Shown: piece by piece, positions 34,806 through 44,120 of the stretch
Numbering within the stretch: the first letter of the stretch is position 1
Layout: each line of letters starts with the position of its first letter
NCBI RefSeq assembly: GCF_033170385.1
Contig: NZ_CP126170.1
Span: 892,001 to 956,000, forward strand
Reading direction: 5' to 3'
DNA length: 64,000 nucleotides
Source: Xanthomonas rydalmerensis
GTDB lineage: Bacteria; Pseudomonadota; Gammaproteobacteria; Xanthomonadales; Xanthomonadaceae
Notes under the pieces: model-generated
Seen by the model: only the letters and a program-made list of their open reading frames with translations
Told to the model about the DNA's origin: nothing
Databases searched by the model: none
Made by a program: the position numbers and the translations under genes

Positions 34806-34971
34806 AAGGAGCGACTTCAGTCGCGACATCGAAGCCAGGCATCATCCAGCCTCCTCAGAGGTTGGGACTTGCGTTTCCCGTGGCAATCGTAGCGCCAGCT
34901 GCTTGGCAAAACATAACAGGCAAGGCTTCATTCGCAACTCGCAGGCAAGACCCGCAACGTGTAAGTCCTCC
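34806..34971. other. diverged REP unit and spacer right of the IS110 element
   Basis: A REP variant (AAGGAGCGACTTCAGTCGCG..., 34806-34827) is followed by a GAAGCCAGG/CCAGCCTCC imperfect hairpin that matches the structure left of the element. The rest, up to the activator gene's stop codon at 34972, shows no gene. A GGCAAGGCTTC/GAAACCC type terminator is not evident. Confidence 0.5.
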
Positions 34972-36951
34972 TCAGCTCACCGTCGCCAACCCATGCTTGC
35001 GCAGCTTGCGATACAAGGTGTTGCGGCTGATGCCCAGCGCATCGGCGGTACGGCTGACGTTCCAGCGATGACGCTCGAGCTGTTGCTGTAGCACGCTGCG
35101 TTCGGCGCTGTCCAGGGCTACACGGCCAGGCACGCCGTCGGCGGCGTGCGCATCGTCGCCGAGCAGGCACGGCCCACTGTCGGCGTCGACGATCTCCTGC
35201 GGCAGGTTGGGAATGCGGATGACGCCATCGGCGCACAGCACCGCGGCGGTGCGCAGCACGTTGCGCAACTGCCGCAGGTTGCCGGGCCAGGCATAGCTGA
35301 GCAGCTTGTGCAGGGCATCCTCGCTGATGCGCACCGGCTGCTCGCCGCTCTCTTCGCGCAACAGGGTGCGGATCAGTTCGGCCTTGTCGCTGCGCTCACG
35401 CAACGGCGGCAGGTGCAGCACCACGCCGTTGAGGCGGTAGTACAGGTCTTCGCGGAAGCCGCCGCTGCCGACCATCTGCGCCAGGTCGCGGTGGCTGGCA
35501 CTGATCACATGCAGTTCCAGCGGCATCGCGCGGTCGCTGCCCAATGGCGTCACGCTCTGGTCCTCCAGCACGCGCAGCAGGCGCGTCTGCAAGGGCAGCG
35601 GCATGTCGCCGATCTCGTCCAGGAACAAGGTGCCGCCGCTGGCCTGCAGCAGCTTGCCGTGGCGTCCCTCGCGCGCGGCATCGGTGAAGGCGCCGCGCGC
35701 ATAGCCGAACAGTTCGCTCTCGATCAGCGCTTCCGGAATCGCCGCGCAGTTCACCGCAACGAACGGCCGGTCGGCCCAGGGCGAGCTGCGGTGCACCGCC
35801 TTGGCGAACTCTTCCTTGCCGGTGCCGGTGGCCCCGCACAGCAGGATCGACACGCGGTGTTTGGCCAGCTTCAGCGCGTTGTCCAGGTTGTGCAGCATGC
35901 GCGGATCGGAGCCGACATGGTCGTTGGCGCGCGCGGCCTGGCCATCCTCGCCCGCGGCGCGCGTGCGGCCGGCAGTGCTGCGCGCGCGTGGCGGCTGCGC
36001 CAGGGCGAAGAAGCGGCGGCCGTGGCAGGCGCAACGGATCGACCACAGGGTGCTGGCGTCGTTGCGCGCGCGCTGCTCCAGCGTATCGAAATCCAGTTGC
36101 ATCACCTGGGCGATATCGCGCCCGACCAGCGGCGAGCGGTCGGGCTTGCCCAGCTGTTCCAGCGTCGCCTCGTTGACCGCGAGTACGCGGCCGTCGGCGC
36201 CGACTGCGATCAGCGCCTCGTGCAGCAACCCGGCGAACTCCGGGCGGCTATGGAAGCGCAGGATCCACGCATGCCGGTACTGCTCCAGGAAGTACGCGCG
36301 GGCGATCTGCGCCGCCGACATGCGCACCAATGCGCCGGTATGGCACTGCACCAGCCTGGTGTCGCGCGCGTCGGGCGTGGACGCGTCCAGCACCGCCAGC
36401 AAGTTGCCTTGCGGATCCAGGATCGGCGCGCCGCTGCACGAGAGCGGCAGATGCCGCTCCAGATAATGTTCGCCACGGTGCACGCTCAGCGCGCTGCCCT
36501 CGACCGCGCAGGTGCCGATGCCGTTGGTGCCCTGGTAGCGTTCGGCCCAACTGGCGCCGCAGAACAGCCCGGTTTCGCGGAACGCACGCAGCAGCGCCGG
36601 ATCCTGCACGCTGTGCAGCACGGTGGCCTCGGTGTCGGCGAACACCACCGCATAGCTGCCGCCGGCGATCTGCTCGTAGAGATTCTCCATCTCCACCTTG
36701 GCGATGCGCAGCAGCGCCTCCAGCCGCTGTTGGCGCTCGCGCAACTCGCCGTTGTCGTGGACCATCGGCGAGGGATGGGTGTCCGGATCCAGGCCGTAGT
36801 CGTCGAGGCAGCGCCGCCACGAGCGCGCCAGGGCGGGTGGCAAGGTCTCGATCTGGCGAAACTGGCGCATACGCGCGAGCGGCGCACAGTCGGCGTCCTG
36901 CACGGGTGCGACAGCGGCGTGCGCGAGGTTGGCGACAGTCGACTCGGACAT
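34972..36951 (-). CDS. AcoR-type sigma-54-dependent transcriptional activator
   Basis: The product is 659 aa from the ATG at 36951 (the frame is open to 37053). The N-terminal half carries a GAF sensor domain (VFADTEATVLHSVQDPALLRAFRETGLFCGASWAERYQGTNGIG...) and a PAS-like segment. The AAA+ domain has Walker A GATGTGKE near residue 372, a sigma-54 contact loop reading GAFTDA (consensus GAFTGA) near 419, Walker B GGTLFLDEIGDMP and the arginine finger region FREDLYYRL. A Fis-type HTH ends the protein (RHRWNVSRTADALGISRNTLYRKLRKHG). AcoR-type proteins activate operons for alcohol, acetoin or aldehyde use, so it probably controls the promoter at 24211. Confidence 0.92.
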   Translation of the reverse strand: MSESTVANLAHAAVAPVQDADCAPLARMRQFRQIETLPPALARSWRRCLDDYGLDPDTHPSPMVHDNGELRERQQRLEALLRIAKVEMENLYEQIAGGSYAVVFADTEATVLHSVQDPALLRAFRETGLFCGASWAERYQGTNGIGTCAVEGSALSVHRGEHYLERHLPLSCSGAPILDPQGNLLAVLDASTPDARDTRLVQCHTGALVRMSAAQIARAYFLEQYRHAWILRFHSRPEFAGLLHEALIAVGADGRVLAVNEATLEQLGKPDRSPLVGRDIAQVMQLDFDTLEQRARNDASTLWSIRCACHGRRFFALAQPPRARSTAGRTRAAGEDGQAARANDHVGSDPRMLHNLDNALKLAKHRVSILLCGATGTGKEEFAKAVHRSSPWADRPFVAVNCAAIPEALIESELFGYARGAFTDAAREGRHGKLLQASGGTLFLDEIGDMPLPLQTRLLRVLEDQSVTPLGSDRAMPLELHVISASHRDLAQMVGSGGFREDLYYRLNGVVLHLPPLRERSDKAELIRTLLREESGEQPVRISEDALHKLLSYAWPGNLRQLRNVLRTAAVLCADGVIRIPNLPQEIVDADSGPCLLGDDAHAADGVPGRVALDSAERSVLQQQLERHRWNVSRTADALGISRNTLYRKLRKHGLATVS

Positions 36952-37063
36952 GGGCGCGCTCTCGTCCCCCCAGGGGGCCCCTGACGCAAGTGACGCACAA
37001 ACGGGGTCCATGCTCAACCCGCAGTGCAGCAAATCGATGGCTGTGGCGGCCATCGGTTCCGCG

Positions 37064-37912
37064 TTAGCCTAGGCCCTCTCCGCAGAGCTTGAGGTTGGTG
37101 CGGGCGGCGCGGATCACACCGAGGTAGTCGTCGACGAGGGCAGGCGTCATGCCATCGCTGATGGCGTCGTCGCTGCGCTTGGCGTCGTCTTTGTAGGGCG
37201 CCAGCGTCTGCCGGCATCCGGCATCGTCGCCGAGCTTGTGCTGGGTCAGGGCGTAGTCGTTGCGGATCGCACCGGCGTCGCTGAAGTTCAGGGCCGCCAC
37301 ACAGTCGCGGTAGAGCGGCGCAAGCGCCACTTCGGCAGCCGCATAGTCCTTGCGATCGTAGGATGCCTGGAAGGCCTTGCGCGTGCGCTGCATGGCTTCC
37401 GGCGCGCAGGTCGCAGCCTGTTTCAGATAGTCGCCTACGAAGCTGCCGTTGCCGCCGCAGTACTCCCGGCACGTGCTCTCCGCACCGGCCGCGGCGGCCA
37501 CCGCCACGCCGTTTGCGTTGGGTGCGATCTGCAGCGTGCAGGTGCCGTCGTCGACCGCGCCCTGGGTTCCGTGCAGCGTGCCGCTGAAGCTGCAACCGGC
37601 ATCGACATTCTGCGTTTCCAGGGTGAAGCGTGCATCGGGCTGCACGGTCAGCTGGCCCCAGCCGGGCTGGGTGGCATAGTGGCCGGCGGGCACTTGCGCG
37701 GCCGTCGCACCCTGTGTCGCAGTAGGGGTCGTTGGGCCGTTCGCCGCAGGCGCGGGGGCGGTCGGGCGCGCGGAGGGCGCCGCGCTCGCGGGTGCCTGGG
37801 CGGCGTTGCCGCAGGCGCACAGGGTCGCTGCACAACACAGGGAAAGCAGCAATCCACGCGGGGCCGGTGCGGCGGCCAGGATCCTGGTGGTCCAGCGAGA
37901 CGCGGTCTCCAT
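37064..37912 (-). CDS. hypothetical lipoprotein, cysteine-rich
   Basis: This 282-aa protein has a lipobox-like end (CCAATLCACG) and an Ala/Pro/Thr linker. A beta-rich domain (YATQPGWGQLTVQPDARFTLETQNVDAGCSFSGTLHGTQGAVDDGTCTLQI) and a helical C-terminal part with repeated Cys (AATCAPEAMQRTRKAFQASYDRKDYAAAEVALAPLYRDCVAALN) follow. I do not recognise the family. The helical tail resembles TPR-like or lysozyme-inhibitor-like segments, but too weakly to name. It lies just upstream of the sigma-54 activator gene on the same strand, 112 nt away, and could be cotranscribed. Confidence 0.65.
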   Translation of the reverse strand: METASRWTTRILAAAPAPRGLLLSLCCAATLCACGNAAQAPASAAPSARPTAPAPAANGPTTPTATQGATAAQVPAGHYATQPGWGQLTVQPDARFTLETQNVDAGCSFSGTLHGTQGAVDDGTCTLQIAPNANGVAVAAAAGAESTCREYCGGNGSFVGDYLKQAATCAPEAMQRTRKAFQASYDRKDYAAAEVALAPLYRDCVAALNFSDAGAIRNDYALTQHKLGDDAGCRQTLAPYKDDAKRSDDAISDGMTPALVDDYLGVIRAARTNLKLCGEGLG

Positions 37913-38052
37913 CCGATCATTCCATCGACGCGGGCGGCCGAGTCTAGCCCCGCCCGGATCGGCGTTACAAGCCTGGATGCCGCATCACAATCGGTCGTGG
38001 AACGGCGGCCTGTCGGGTAAGCGACCGGGAAGCGCGATGGCCGGGGTCGAAG

Positions 38053-38071
38053 CTGCCGGATCCGCCGGCAG
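38053..38071 (-). terminator. hairpin downstream of the PfkB kinase gene
   Basis: The stem CTGCCGG (38053-38059) pairs with CCGGCAG (38065-38071), and an outer GGCCGGG/CCCGGCC pair extends it. It lies about 10 nt past the stop codon on the minus strand, where a terminator would be expected. No U-tract is seen. Confidence 0.4.
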
Positions 38072-38081
38072 TGTCCCGGCC

Positions 38082-39014
38082 TTACAGCGCGTAACCGAAC
38101 TGCTGCTTGAACTGGTCGTTGAACTCGTCGAAGTCGAAGCGCTGGTTCTGGGTGCCGGGGTGTTCGACCTTCAGGGCGCCCATCAGATTGCCCATCCGGC
38201 CGATGGTCAGCCAGTCGCAGCCGCGCTGGATGCCGAAGATCAGGCCGGCGCGGAAGGCGTCGCCGCAGCCGGTCGGGTCGACCACGCGGCGCTCGTGCGC
38301 CGGCGGGATGTCGTAGGTTTTCTCGGGGGTGTGCACCAGTGCGCCCTTCGGGCCCTGGGTGGTGATGTAGGCCTGCACGCGCGAGACGATGTCCTTCTCG
38401 TCCCAGCCGGTGCGTTCCTGCAGCAGGTTGGACTCGTAGTCGTTGACCACCACGTAGTCGGCCTGCTCGATGAACTGGCGCAGCTCCGGGCCGTTGAACA
38501 GCGGCATGGCCTGGCCCGGATCGAAGATGAACGGCACGCCGCCGGCGCTGAATTCCTCGGCGTTCTGGATCATGCCCTCGCGCCCGTCCGGGCCGACCAG
38601 GCCCAGGGTCACGCCCGGCACGTCCTTCACGTGGTTCTCGTAGCTGCGCATCATCGCGCCGGGGTGGAAGGCGGTGATCTGGTTGTTGTCGTGGTCGGTG
38701 GTGATGAACGCCTGCGGGGTGAACAGTTCGTCGATCACCTTGATCCGCGACAGGTCGATGCCCAGCGCCTGGAAATGCTCCCGGTACGGGCCGAAGTCCT
38801 GGCCCACGGTGCCCATCGGGATCGGATTGCCGCCCAGCAGGTGCAGGTTGTAGGCGATGTTGCCGGCGCAGCCGCCGAATTCGCGGCGCATCCGCGGCAC
38901 CAGGAACGACACGTTCAGGATGTGCACCTTGTCCGGCAGGATGTGGTTCTTGAACTGGTCCGGGAACACCATGATGGTGTCGTAAGCGAGGGAACCACAG
39001 ATCAGTGCAGACAT
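38082..39014 (-). CDS. PfkB-family carbohydrate/adenosine kinase
   Basis: This 310-aa ribokinase-fold enzyme has the N-terminal Gly-rich segment REFGGCAGNIAYNLHLLGG, a lid and core with ITTDHDNNQITAFHPGAM, and the catalytic motif VVDPTGCGDAFRAGL with the base Asp in GCGD. Its substrates are probably adenosine or a ribose-type sugar; several proteobacterial relatives are annotated adenosine kinase, but the sequence alone does not settle it. It is on the minus strand, divergent from mreB, with its own hairpin downstream. The ATG at 39014 gives the usual start MSALICGSLAYDTI. Confidence 0.88.
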   Translation of the reverse strand: MSALICGSLAYDTIMVFPDQFKNHILPDKVHILNVSFLVPRMRREFGGCAGNIAYNLHLLGGNPIPMGTVGQDFGPYREHFQALGIDLSRIKVIDELFTPQAFITTDHDNNQITAFHPGAMMRSYENHVKDVPGVTLGLVGPDGREGMIQNAEEFSAGGVPFIFDPGQAMPLFNGPELRQFIEQADYVVVNDYESNLLQERTGWDEKDIVSRVQAYITTQGPKGALVHTPEKTYDIPPAHERRVVDPTGCGDAFRAGLIFGIQRGCDWLTIGRMGNLMGALKVEHPGTQNQRFDFDEFNDQFKQQFGYAL

Positions 39015-39199
39015 CGGGCAGGCCTTGGCGGAGGAATGAGCCCGCATTCAGGCGGGCGAGGGCGGGGTCGCCGCGGCGCAAAGGGTAACGGCTGCGGCCC
39101 GGCAGGGCCAGAACCACGATCCATCGCGATCTCGCCGATACCACGCAACGCGTGGTTTTAGCGAGAATTTTCCTTGCCCGTACCCAGGCGGGTTGCTAG

Positions 39200-40318
<1,119 letters not shown>

Positions 40319-40326
40319 GCGTGAGG

Positions 40327-40480
40327 CCGGGAATGGGGAATCGGGAATGGGGAATAGAATGGCCCCTCCGCCTCCGCACTGCCGGCCCCGTCTCCACCGC
40401 ACCGCCTGCGCCCCGGCCTGATCGCGCCGGGGACGCGCCGTTGCTTCCCGATTCCCCATTCCCGATTCCCCAATCCCGGC
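40327..40480. repeat. GGGAATGGGGAATCGGG-type inverted repeat between mreB and mreC
   Basis: The left arm 40327-40356 (CCGGGAATGGGGAATCGGGA...) and right arm 40446-40480 (TCCCGATTCCCCATTCCCGA...) could form a long hairpin in the mreB-mreC leader. It may tune the ratio of MreB to the other elongasome proteins. Confidence 0.8.
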
Positions 40481-40487
40481 TTTAACC

Positions 40488-41576
40488 GTGCCTCCTTACG
40501 CCGGTCCTCCCGTCACCGCCCGCCCCGGCGAATCCGCCAGCACGCCGCGCCTGCTGGTCTACCTGGCGCTGGCGTTGGTGCTGATCGTGCTCGACGCGCA
40601 GGCCGACTGGCTGGCCCGCCTGCGCAGCCAGGCCACGGTGCTGGTGCAGCCGATCTGGGCGCTGGCCGGCCTGCCGGGGCGGCTGGGCACCCAGGTGCAG
40701 GAGAACGCGGCCAGCCACGCGCAGCTGGTCAAGGAAAATCGCGCGTTGCGCAACGAACTGCTGATCGCCAAGGCGCGCCTGACCCGGCTGCAGACCGCGG
40801 CGCTGGACAACGCGCAGCTGCGCGAACTGCTGGGCGTGGCCGAGCGCCGCGGCCTGGACGTGCAGCTGGCGCCGATCCTGGACATCGACCTGGACCCGAC
40901 CCGACAGCGGCTGGTGCTCGATGCCGGCAGCCGCGATGGCGTGCACGTCGGCCAGGCGGTGATCGATGCCGGCGGCCTGATGGGCCAGGTGATCGCGGTG
41001 ACCCCGCTGCACTCCACCGTGCTGCTGCTGACCGACCCCGACCACGCGGTGCCGGTGACGGTGGCGCGCAACGGCGTGCGCCTGATCGTCTACGGCCGCG
41101 GCGGCAGCCTGGAGCTGCGCGACATCCCGCTCAGCGCCGGCGTCGAGGTGGGCGATGAGATCGTCACCTCCGGCCTGGGCGGCCGCTTCCCGGCCGGCTT
41201 CCCGGTCGGCACCATCTCCGCCCTGCGCCCGGACGACACCCACGCCTTCCTGGTCGGCGAACTGAAGCCGGCGGCGAAGCTGGACCGCGGGCGGGATGTG
41301 TTGTTGCTGCGGCCTTCGGCCGCGGCAACGGGATTGGGGATTGGGGATTCGGGATTGGTGAAAAGCGGCGCTACTGGCGTCGGCGATGGTCATGGAATGC
41401 CGGCGGCGACCACGCAGCCGGTGTCTTCCTCTCAGCAGGCGACGCCTTCGCGGGCCACCAGTGACCAATCGCGTGCACGGCCTGCGGCCGCGCCCGCAAC
41501 CCCCAAGCAGCCAGGGCCTTCCCCAATCCCCAATCCCCAATCCCCAATCCCGGCTCCAAAGGAGCCCACCCAATGA
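40488..41576 (+). CDS. mreC: rod shape-determining protein MreC
   Basis: MreC links MreB to the periplasmic synthases. The 362-aa protein has a single membrane helix (LLVYLALALVLIVLD), a coiled coil (LVKENRALRNELLIAKARLTRLQTAALDNAQLRELLG) and two beta barrels (LVLDAGSRDGVHVGQAVIDAGGLMGQVI, VGDEIVTSGLGGRFPAGFPVGTI). The start is GTG at 40488. From about residue 280 the sequence becomes low-complexity (TGLGIGDSGLVKSG...PIPNPQSPIPAPKEPTQ) because an inverted-repeat element is translated in frame, adding about 80 residues beyond the usual end. The stop overlaps mreD (ATGA). Confidence 0.96.
   Translation: MPPYAGPPVTARPGESASTPRLLVYLALALVLIVLDAQADWLARLRSQATVLVQPIWALAGLPGRLGTQVQENAASHAQLVKENRALRNELLIAKARLTRLQTAALDNAQLRELLGVAERRGLDVQLAPILDIDLDPTRQRLVLDAGSRDGVHVGQAVIDAGGLMGQVIAVTPLHSTVLLLTDPDHAVPVTVARNGVRLIVYGRGGSLELRDIPLSAGVEVGDEIVTSGLGGRFPAGFPVGTISALRPDDTHAFLVGELKPAAKLDRGRDVLLLRPSAAATGLGIGDSGLVKSGATGVGDGHGMPAATTQPVSSSQQATPSRATSDQSRARPAAAPATPKQPGPSPIPNPQSPIPAPKEPTQ
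41328..41554. repeat. inverted repeat element translated in the mreC 3' end
   Basis: Arms 41328-41360 (ACGGGATTGGGGATTGGGGA...) and 41519-41554 (TTCCCCAATCCCCAATCCCC...) belong to the GGGATTCGGG family and lie wholly within the mreC reading frame. Confidence 0.85.
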
Positions 41577-42058
41577 GCCGCCTGCGCAGCAAAGGCTGGG
41601 TGTTGCCGGTCAGCGTGATCGTGGCGCTGTTGTTGGGGCTGATGCCGTTGCCGCTGGCGGTGCAGCCGTTGCGGCCGTACTGGCTGGCGCTGGTGGTGGC
41701 GTACTGGGTGATCGAGACGCCGGACAAGGTCGGGCTGGGCTTCGCCTTTGCGGTCGGGGTGCTCGCCGATCTGCTGTACGGCGGGGTGCTGGGCGAGCAG
41801 GCGCTGCGCCTGGTGATCCTGAGCTTCATCCTGCAGCGCTTCCGCGCGCGCATCCGCTTTTTCCCGATGTCGCAGCAGGCGCTGGCGATCGGCGGCCTGC
41901 TGGTCAACGACCGCATCGTCGCCGCGGCGGTGCATCTGGCGGTCGGCGAGCCGACGCTGCCGTGGAACTACTGGTGGGCGCCGCTGCTGGGCATGGCGCT
42001 GTGGCCGCCGCTGTTCGTGCTGCTGGACGCGCTGCGGCTGGGCCGGCGGAGCAAGTAG
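41573..42058 (+). CDS. mreD: rod shape-determining protein MreD
   Basis: This 161-aa inner-membrane elongasome component has about five membrane segments. The sequence shows LPVSVIVALLLGLMPLPLAVQPLRPYWLALVVAYWVIETPDKVGLGFAFAVGVLADLLYGGVLGEQALRLVILSFILQRF, the standard MreD layout with its conserved PDKVG and D-L-L-Y-G segments. It overlaps mreC by 4 nt and ends 1 nt before mrdA, so the three are translationally linked. Confidence 0.95.
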   Translation: MSRLRSKGWVLPVSVIVALLLGLMPLPLAVQPLRPYWLALVVAYWVIETPDKVGLGFAFAVGVLADLLYGGVLGEQALRLVILSFILQRFRARIRFFPMSQQALAIGGLLVNDRIVAAAVHLAVGEPTLPWNYWWAPLLGMALWPPLFVLLDALRLGRRSK

Positions 42059-42059
42059 C

Positions 42060-44120
42060 ATGGCCTTGCACCCGCGCCGCGCGCAGAAGAACCCGCACGC
42101 CGAGGCCGAGCAGTTCCGGCGCCGCGCGGCGCTGGGCTTTCTCGGCGTGCTGGTGGCGTTGCTGGGCCTGGGCGGCTGGTACTTCAAGCTGCAGGTGCTG
42201 GACCACGACGTCTACGCCACCCGCTCCGACGCCAACCGCATCAAGCCGCGGCCGGTGGTGCCCGGGCGCGGCATGATCTACGACCGCAACGGCCGCCTGC
42301 TGGCCGAGAACGTGCCCGCGTTCCGGCTCGACGTGACCCCGGACAAGGTCGCCGACATGGACGCCCTGCTGGCCGAGCTGGGCAAGGTCATCGCGCTGTC
42401 GCCGGAAGACATCGAGCGCTTCCAGGCCGCACGCAAGGCCAGCCGCAGCTTCCGCCCGATCACCCTGAAGCTGCGCGTCAGCGAAGAGGAACGGGCACGC
42501 TTCGCGGTGGACCGCTGGCGCTTCCCGGGCGTGGAGCTGGAACCCTACCTGACCCGGCACTACCCCTACGGCGACCTGTTCGCGCACATCATCGGCTACG
42601 TCGGCCGCATCGACGAGAAGGACCTGGAGACGCTGGGCGAGGGCAATGCCGCGTTGACCCACATCGGCAAGTCCGGGCTGGAGCGCTATTACGAGGAACA
42701 GCTGCGCGGCAAGGTCGGCTACGAACAGGTCGAGACCAACGTGCAGGGCCGTGCGATCCGCACCGTCGGCCGGGTGCCGGCGCAGTCCGGCGCCGACCTG
42801 CGCCTGTCCATCGACGCCGATCTGCAGCGGGCCATGGTCGCCGCCTTCGGCGACTACCAGGGCTCGGCGATCGCCATCGATCCGCGCACCGGCGAGATCC
42901 TGGCGATGGTCAGCCTGCCGTCCTACGACCCCAACCTGTTCGTCAACGGCATCTCCCACGCCGATTTCCAGGCGCTCAACAGCGACCCGTCGCGGCCGCA
43001 GTTCAACCGCCTGGTGCTGGGCGGCGTGGCGCCCGGCTCCACCATCAAGCCGTTCATGGGCCTGGCCGGCCTGGACAGCGGCACCCGCCGCCCGGAGGAC
43101 AAGATCCTCTCGACCGGCATGTTCTACCTGCCCGGGGTCAGCCGCGGCTGGGGCGACTCGCACCGCGGCGGCCACGGCTGGACCGACCTGCGCAAGTCGA
43201 TCGCGCAGTCGGTGAACACCTACTACTACAAGCTGGCCATCGACATGGGCATCTCCAAGGTCGACCAGTACATGAGCCGCTACGGCTTCGGCGTGCCCAC
43301 CGGCATCGACCTGGTCGGCGAGACCGGCGGCATCGTGCCGTCGCCGGCATACAAGGCCAAGAGCCGCAAGGAAGCCTGGTACCCCGGCGACACGGTCAAC
43401 ATCGCCATCGGCCAGGGCGACTGGAAGGTGACGCCGCTGCAACTGGTGCGCGGCGTCGCCGGCCTCGCCGATGGGCAACTGCGCACGCCGCACCTGGTGA
43501 TGGCCACGCGCGAGGCCTTCGACCAACCGTGGGCGCCGGTACAGCCGGGCACGAGCAAGCCGATCAGCGACAACCCCAGCAACCTGCAGGCGGTGCGCGA
43601 AGGCATGATGGACACCATGCGTCCGGGCGGCAGCGGCCATGCCATCGCCATCGGCGCGCCGTACGAGATGGCCGGCAAGACCGGTACCGCGCAGGTGGTC
43701 AGCCGCAAGGGGCTGGCGGCGGTCGATCCGCGCAGCCTGCCGATGCACCTGCGCCACCGCTCGCTGTTCGAAGGCTTCGCGCCGGCCGACAAGCCCACCA
43801 TCGCCCTGGCGATCGCGGTGGAAGGCGGCGGCTACGGCGCCAGTACCGCCGCGCCGATCGCGCGCAAGATCTTCGACGCCTGGCTGCTCGGCCGGCTGCC
43901 GCCTGGCGTGGAGCCGCTGGACAGCCTGCGCGGCGCCACCGCGTTCGGCAGCCACCTGTACTACGCCGAGGATCCGGGTTCGCGCGCCGCGGCCGATGCG
44001 GTCGCGCTGGCCGCCGGTGAGCGCCCGGTGCTGATCGGCCAGGCCGAGGTGGACGCCGCGGCGGTGCCGCTGCAGGCCGCGCCGCCGCCGATTCCCGACG
44101 AAATTCCGGACGAGCGATGA
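42060..44120 (+). CDS. mrdA: penicillin-binding protein 2 (peptidoglycan D,D-transpeptidase MrdA)
   Basis: PBP2 is the transpeptidase of the elongasome, working with RodA. The 686-aa product has an N-terminal membrane helix (AALGFLGVLVALLGLGGWYF), a dimerisation domain and the transpeptidase motifs SxxK (Ser327-Thr-Ile-Lys330 in GVAPGSTIKPF), SVN (IAQSVNTYYY) and KTG (Lys540 in GKTGTAQVV). A Pro/Ala-rich tail ends the protein. The stop overlaps rodA by 4 nt. Confidence 0.97.
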   Translation: MALHPRRAQKNPHAEAEQFRRRAALGFLGVLVALLGLGGWYFKLQVLDHDVYATRSDANRIKPRPVVPGRGMIYDRNGRLLAENVPAFRLDVTPDKVADMDALLAELGKVIALSPEDIERFQAARKASRSFRPITLKLRVSEEERARFAVDRWRFPGVELEPYLTRHYPYGDLFAHIIGYVGRIDEKDLETLGEGNAALTHIGKSGLERYYEEQLRGKVGYEQVETNVQGRAIRTVGRVPAQSGADLRLSIDADLQRAMVAAFGDYQGSAIAIDPRTGEILAMVSLPSYDPNLFVNGISHADFQALNSDPSRPQFNRLVLGGVAPGSTIKPFMGLAGLDSGTRRPEDKILSTGMFYLPGVSRGWGDSHRGGHGWTDLRKSIAQSVNTYYYKLAIDMGISKVDQYMSRYGFGVPTGIDLVGETGGIVPSPAYKAKSRKEAWYPGDTVNIAIGQGDWKVTPLQLVRGVAGLADGQLRTPHLVMATREAFDQPWAPVQPGTSKPISDNPSNLQAVREGMMDTMRPGGSGHAIAIGAPYEMAGKTGTAQVVSRKGLAAVDPRSLPMHLRHRSLFEGFAPADKPTIALAIAVEGGGYGASTAAPIARKIFDAWLLGRLPPGVEPLDSLRGATAFGSHLYYAEDPGSRAAADAVALAAGERPVLIGQAEVDAAAVPLQAAPPPIPDEIPDER

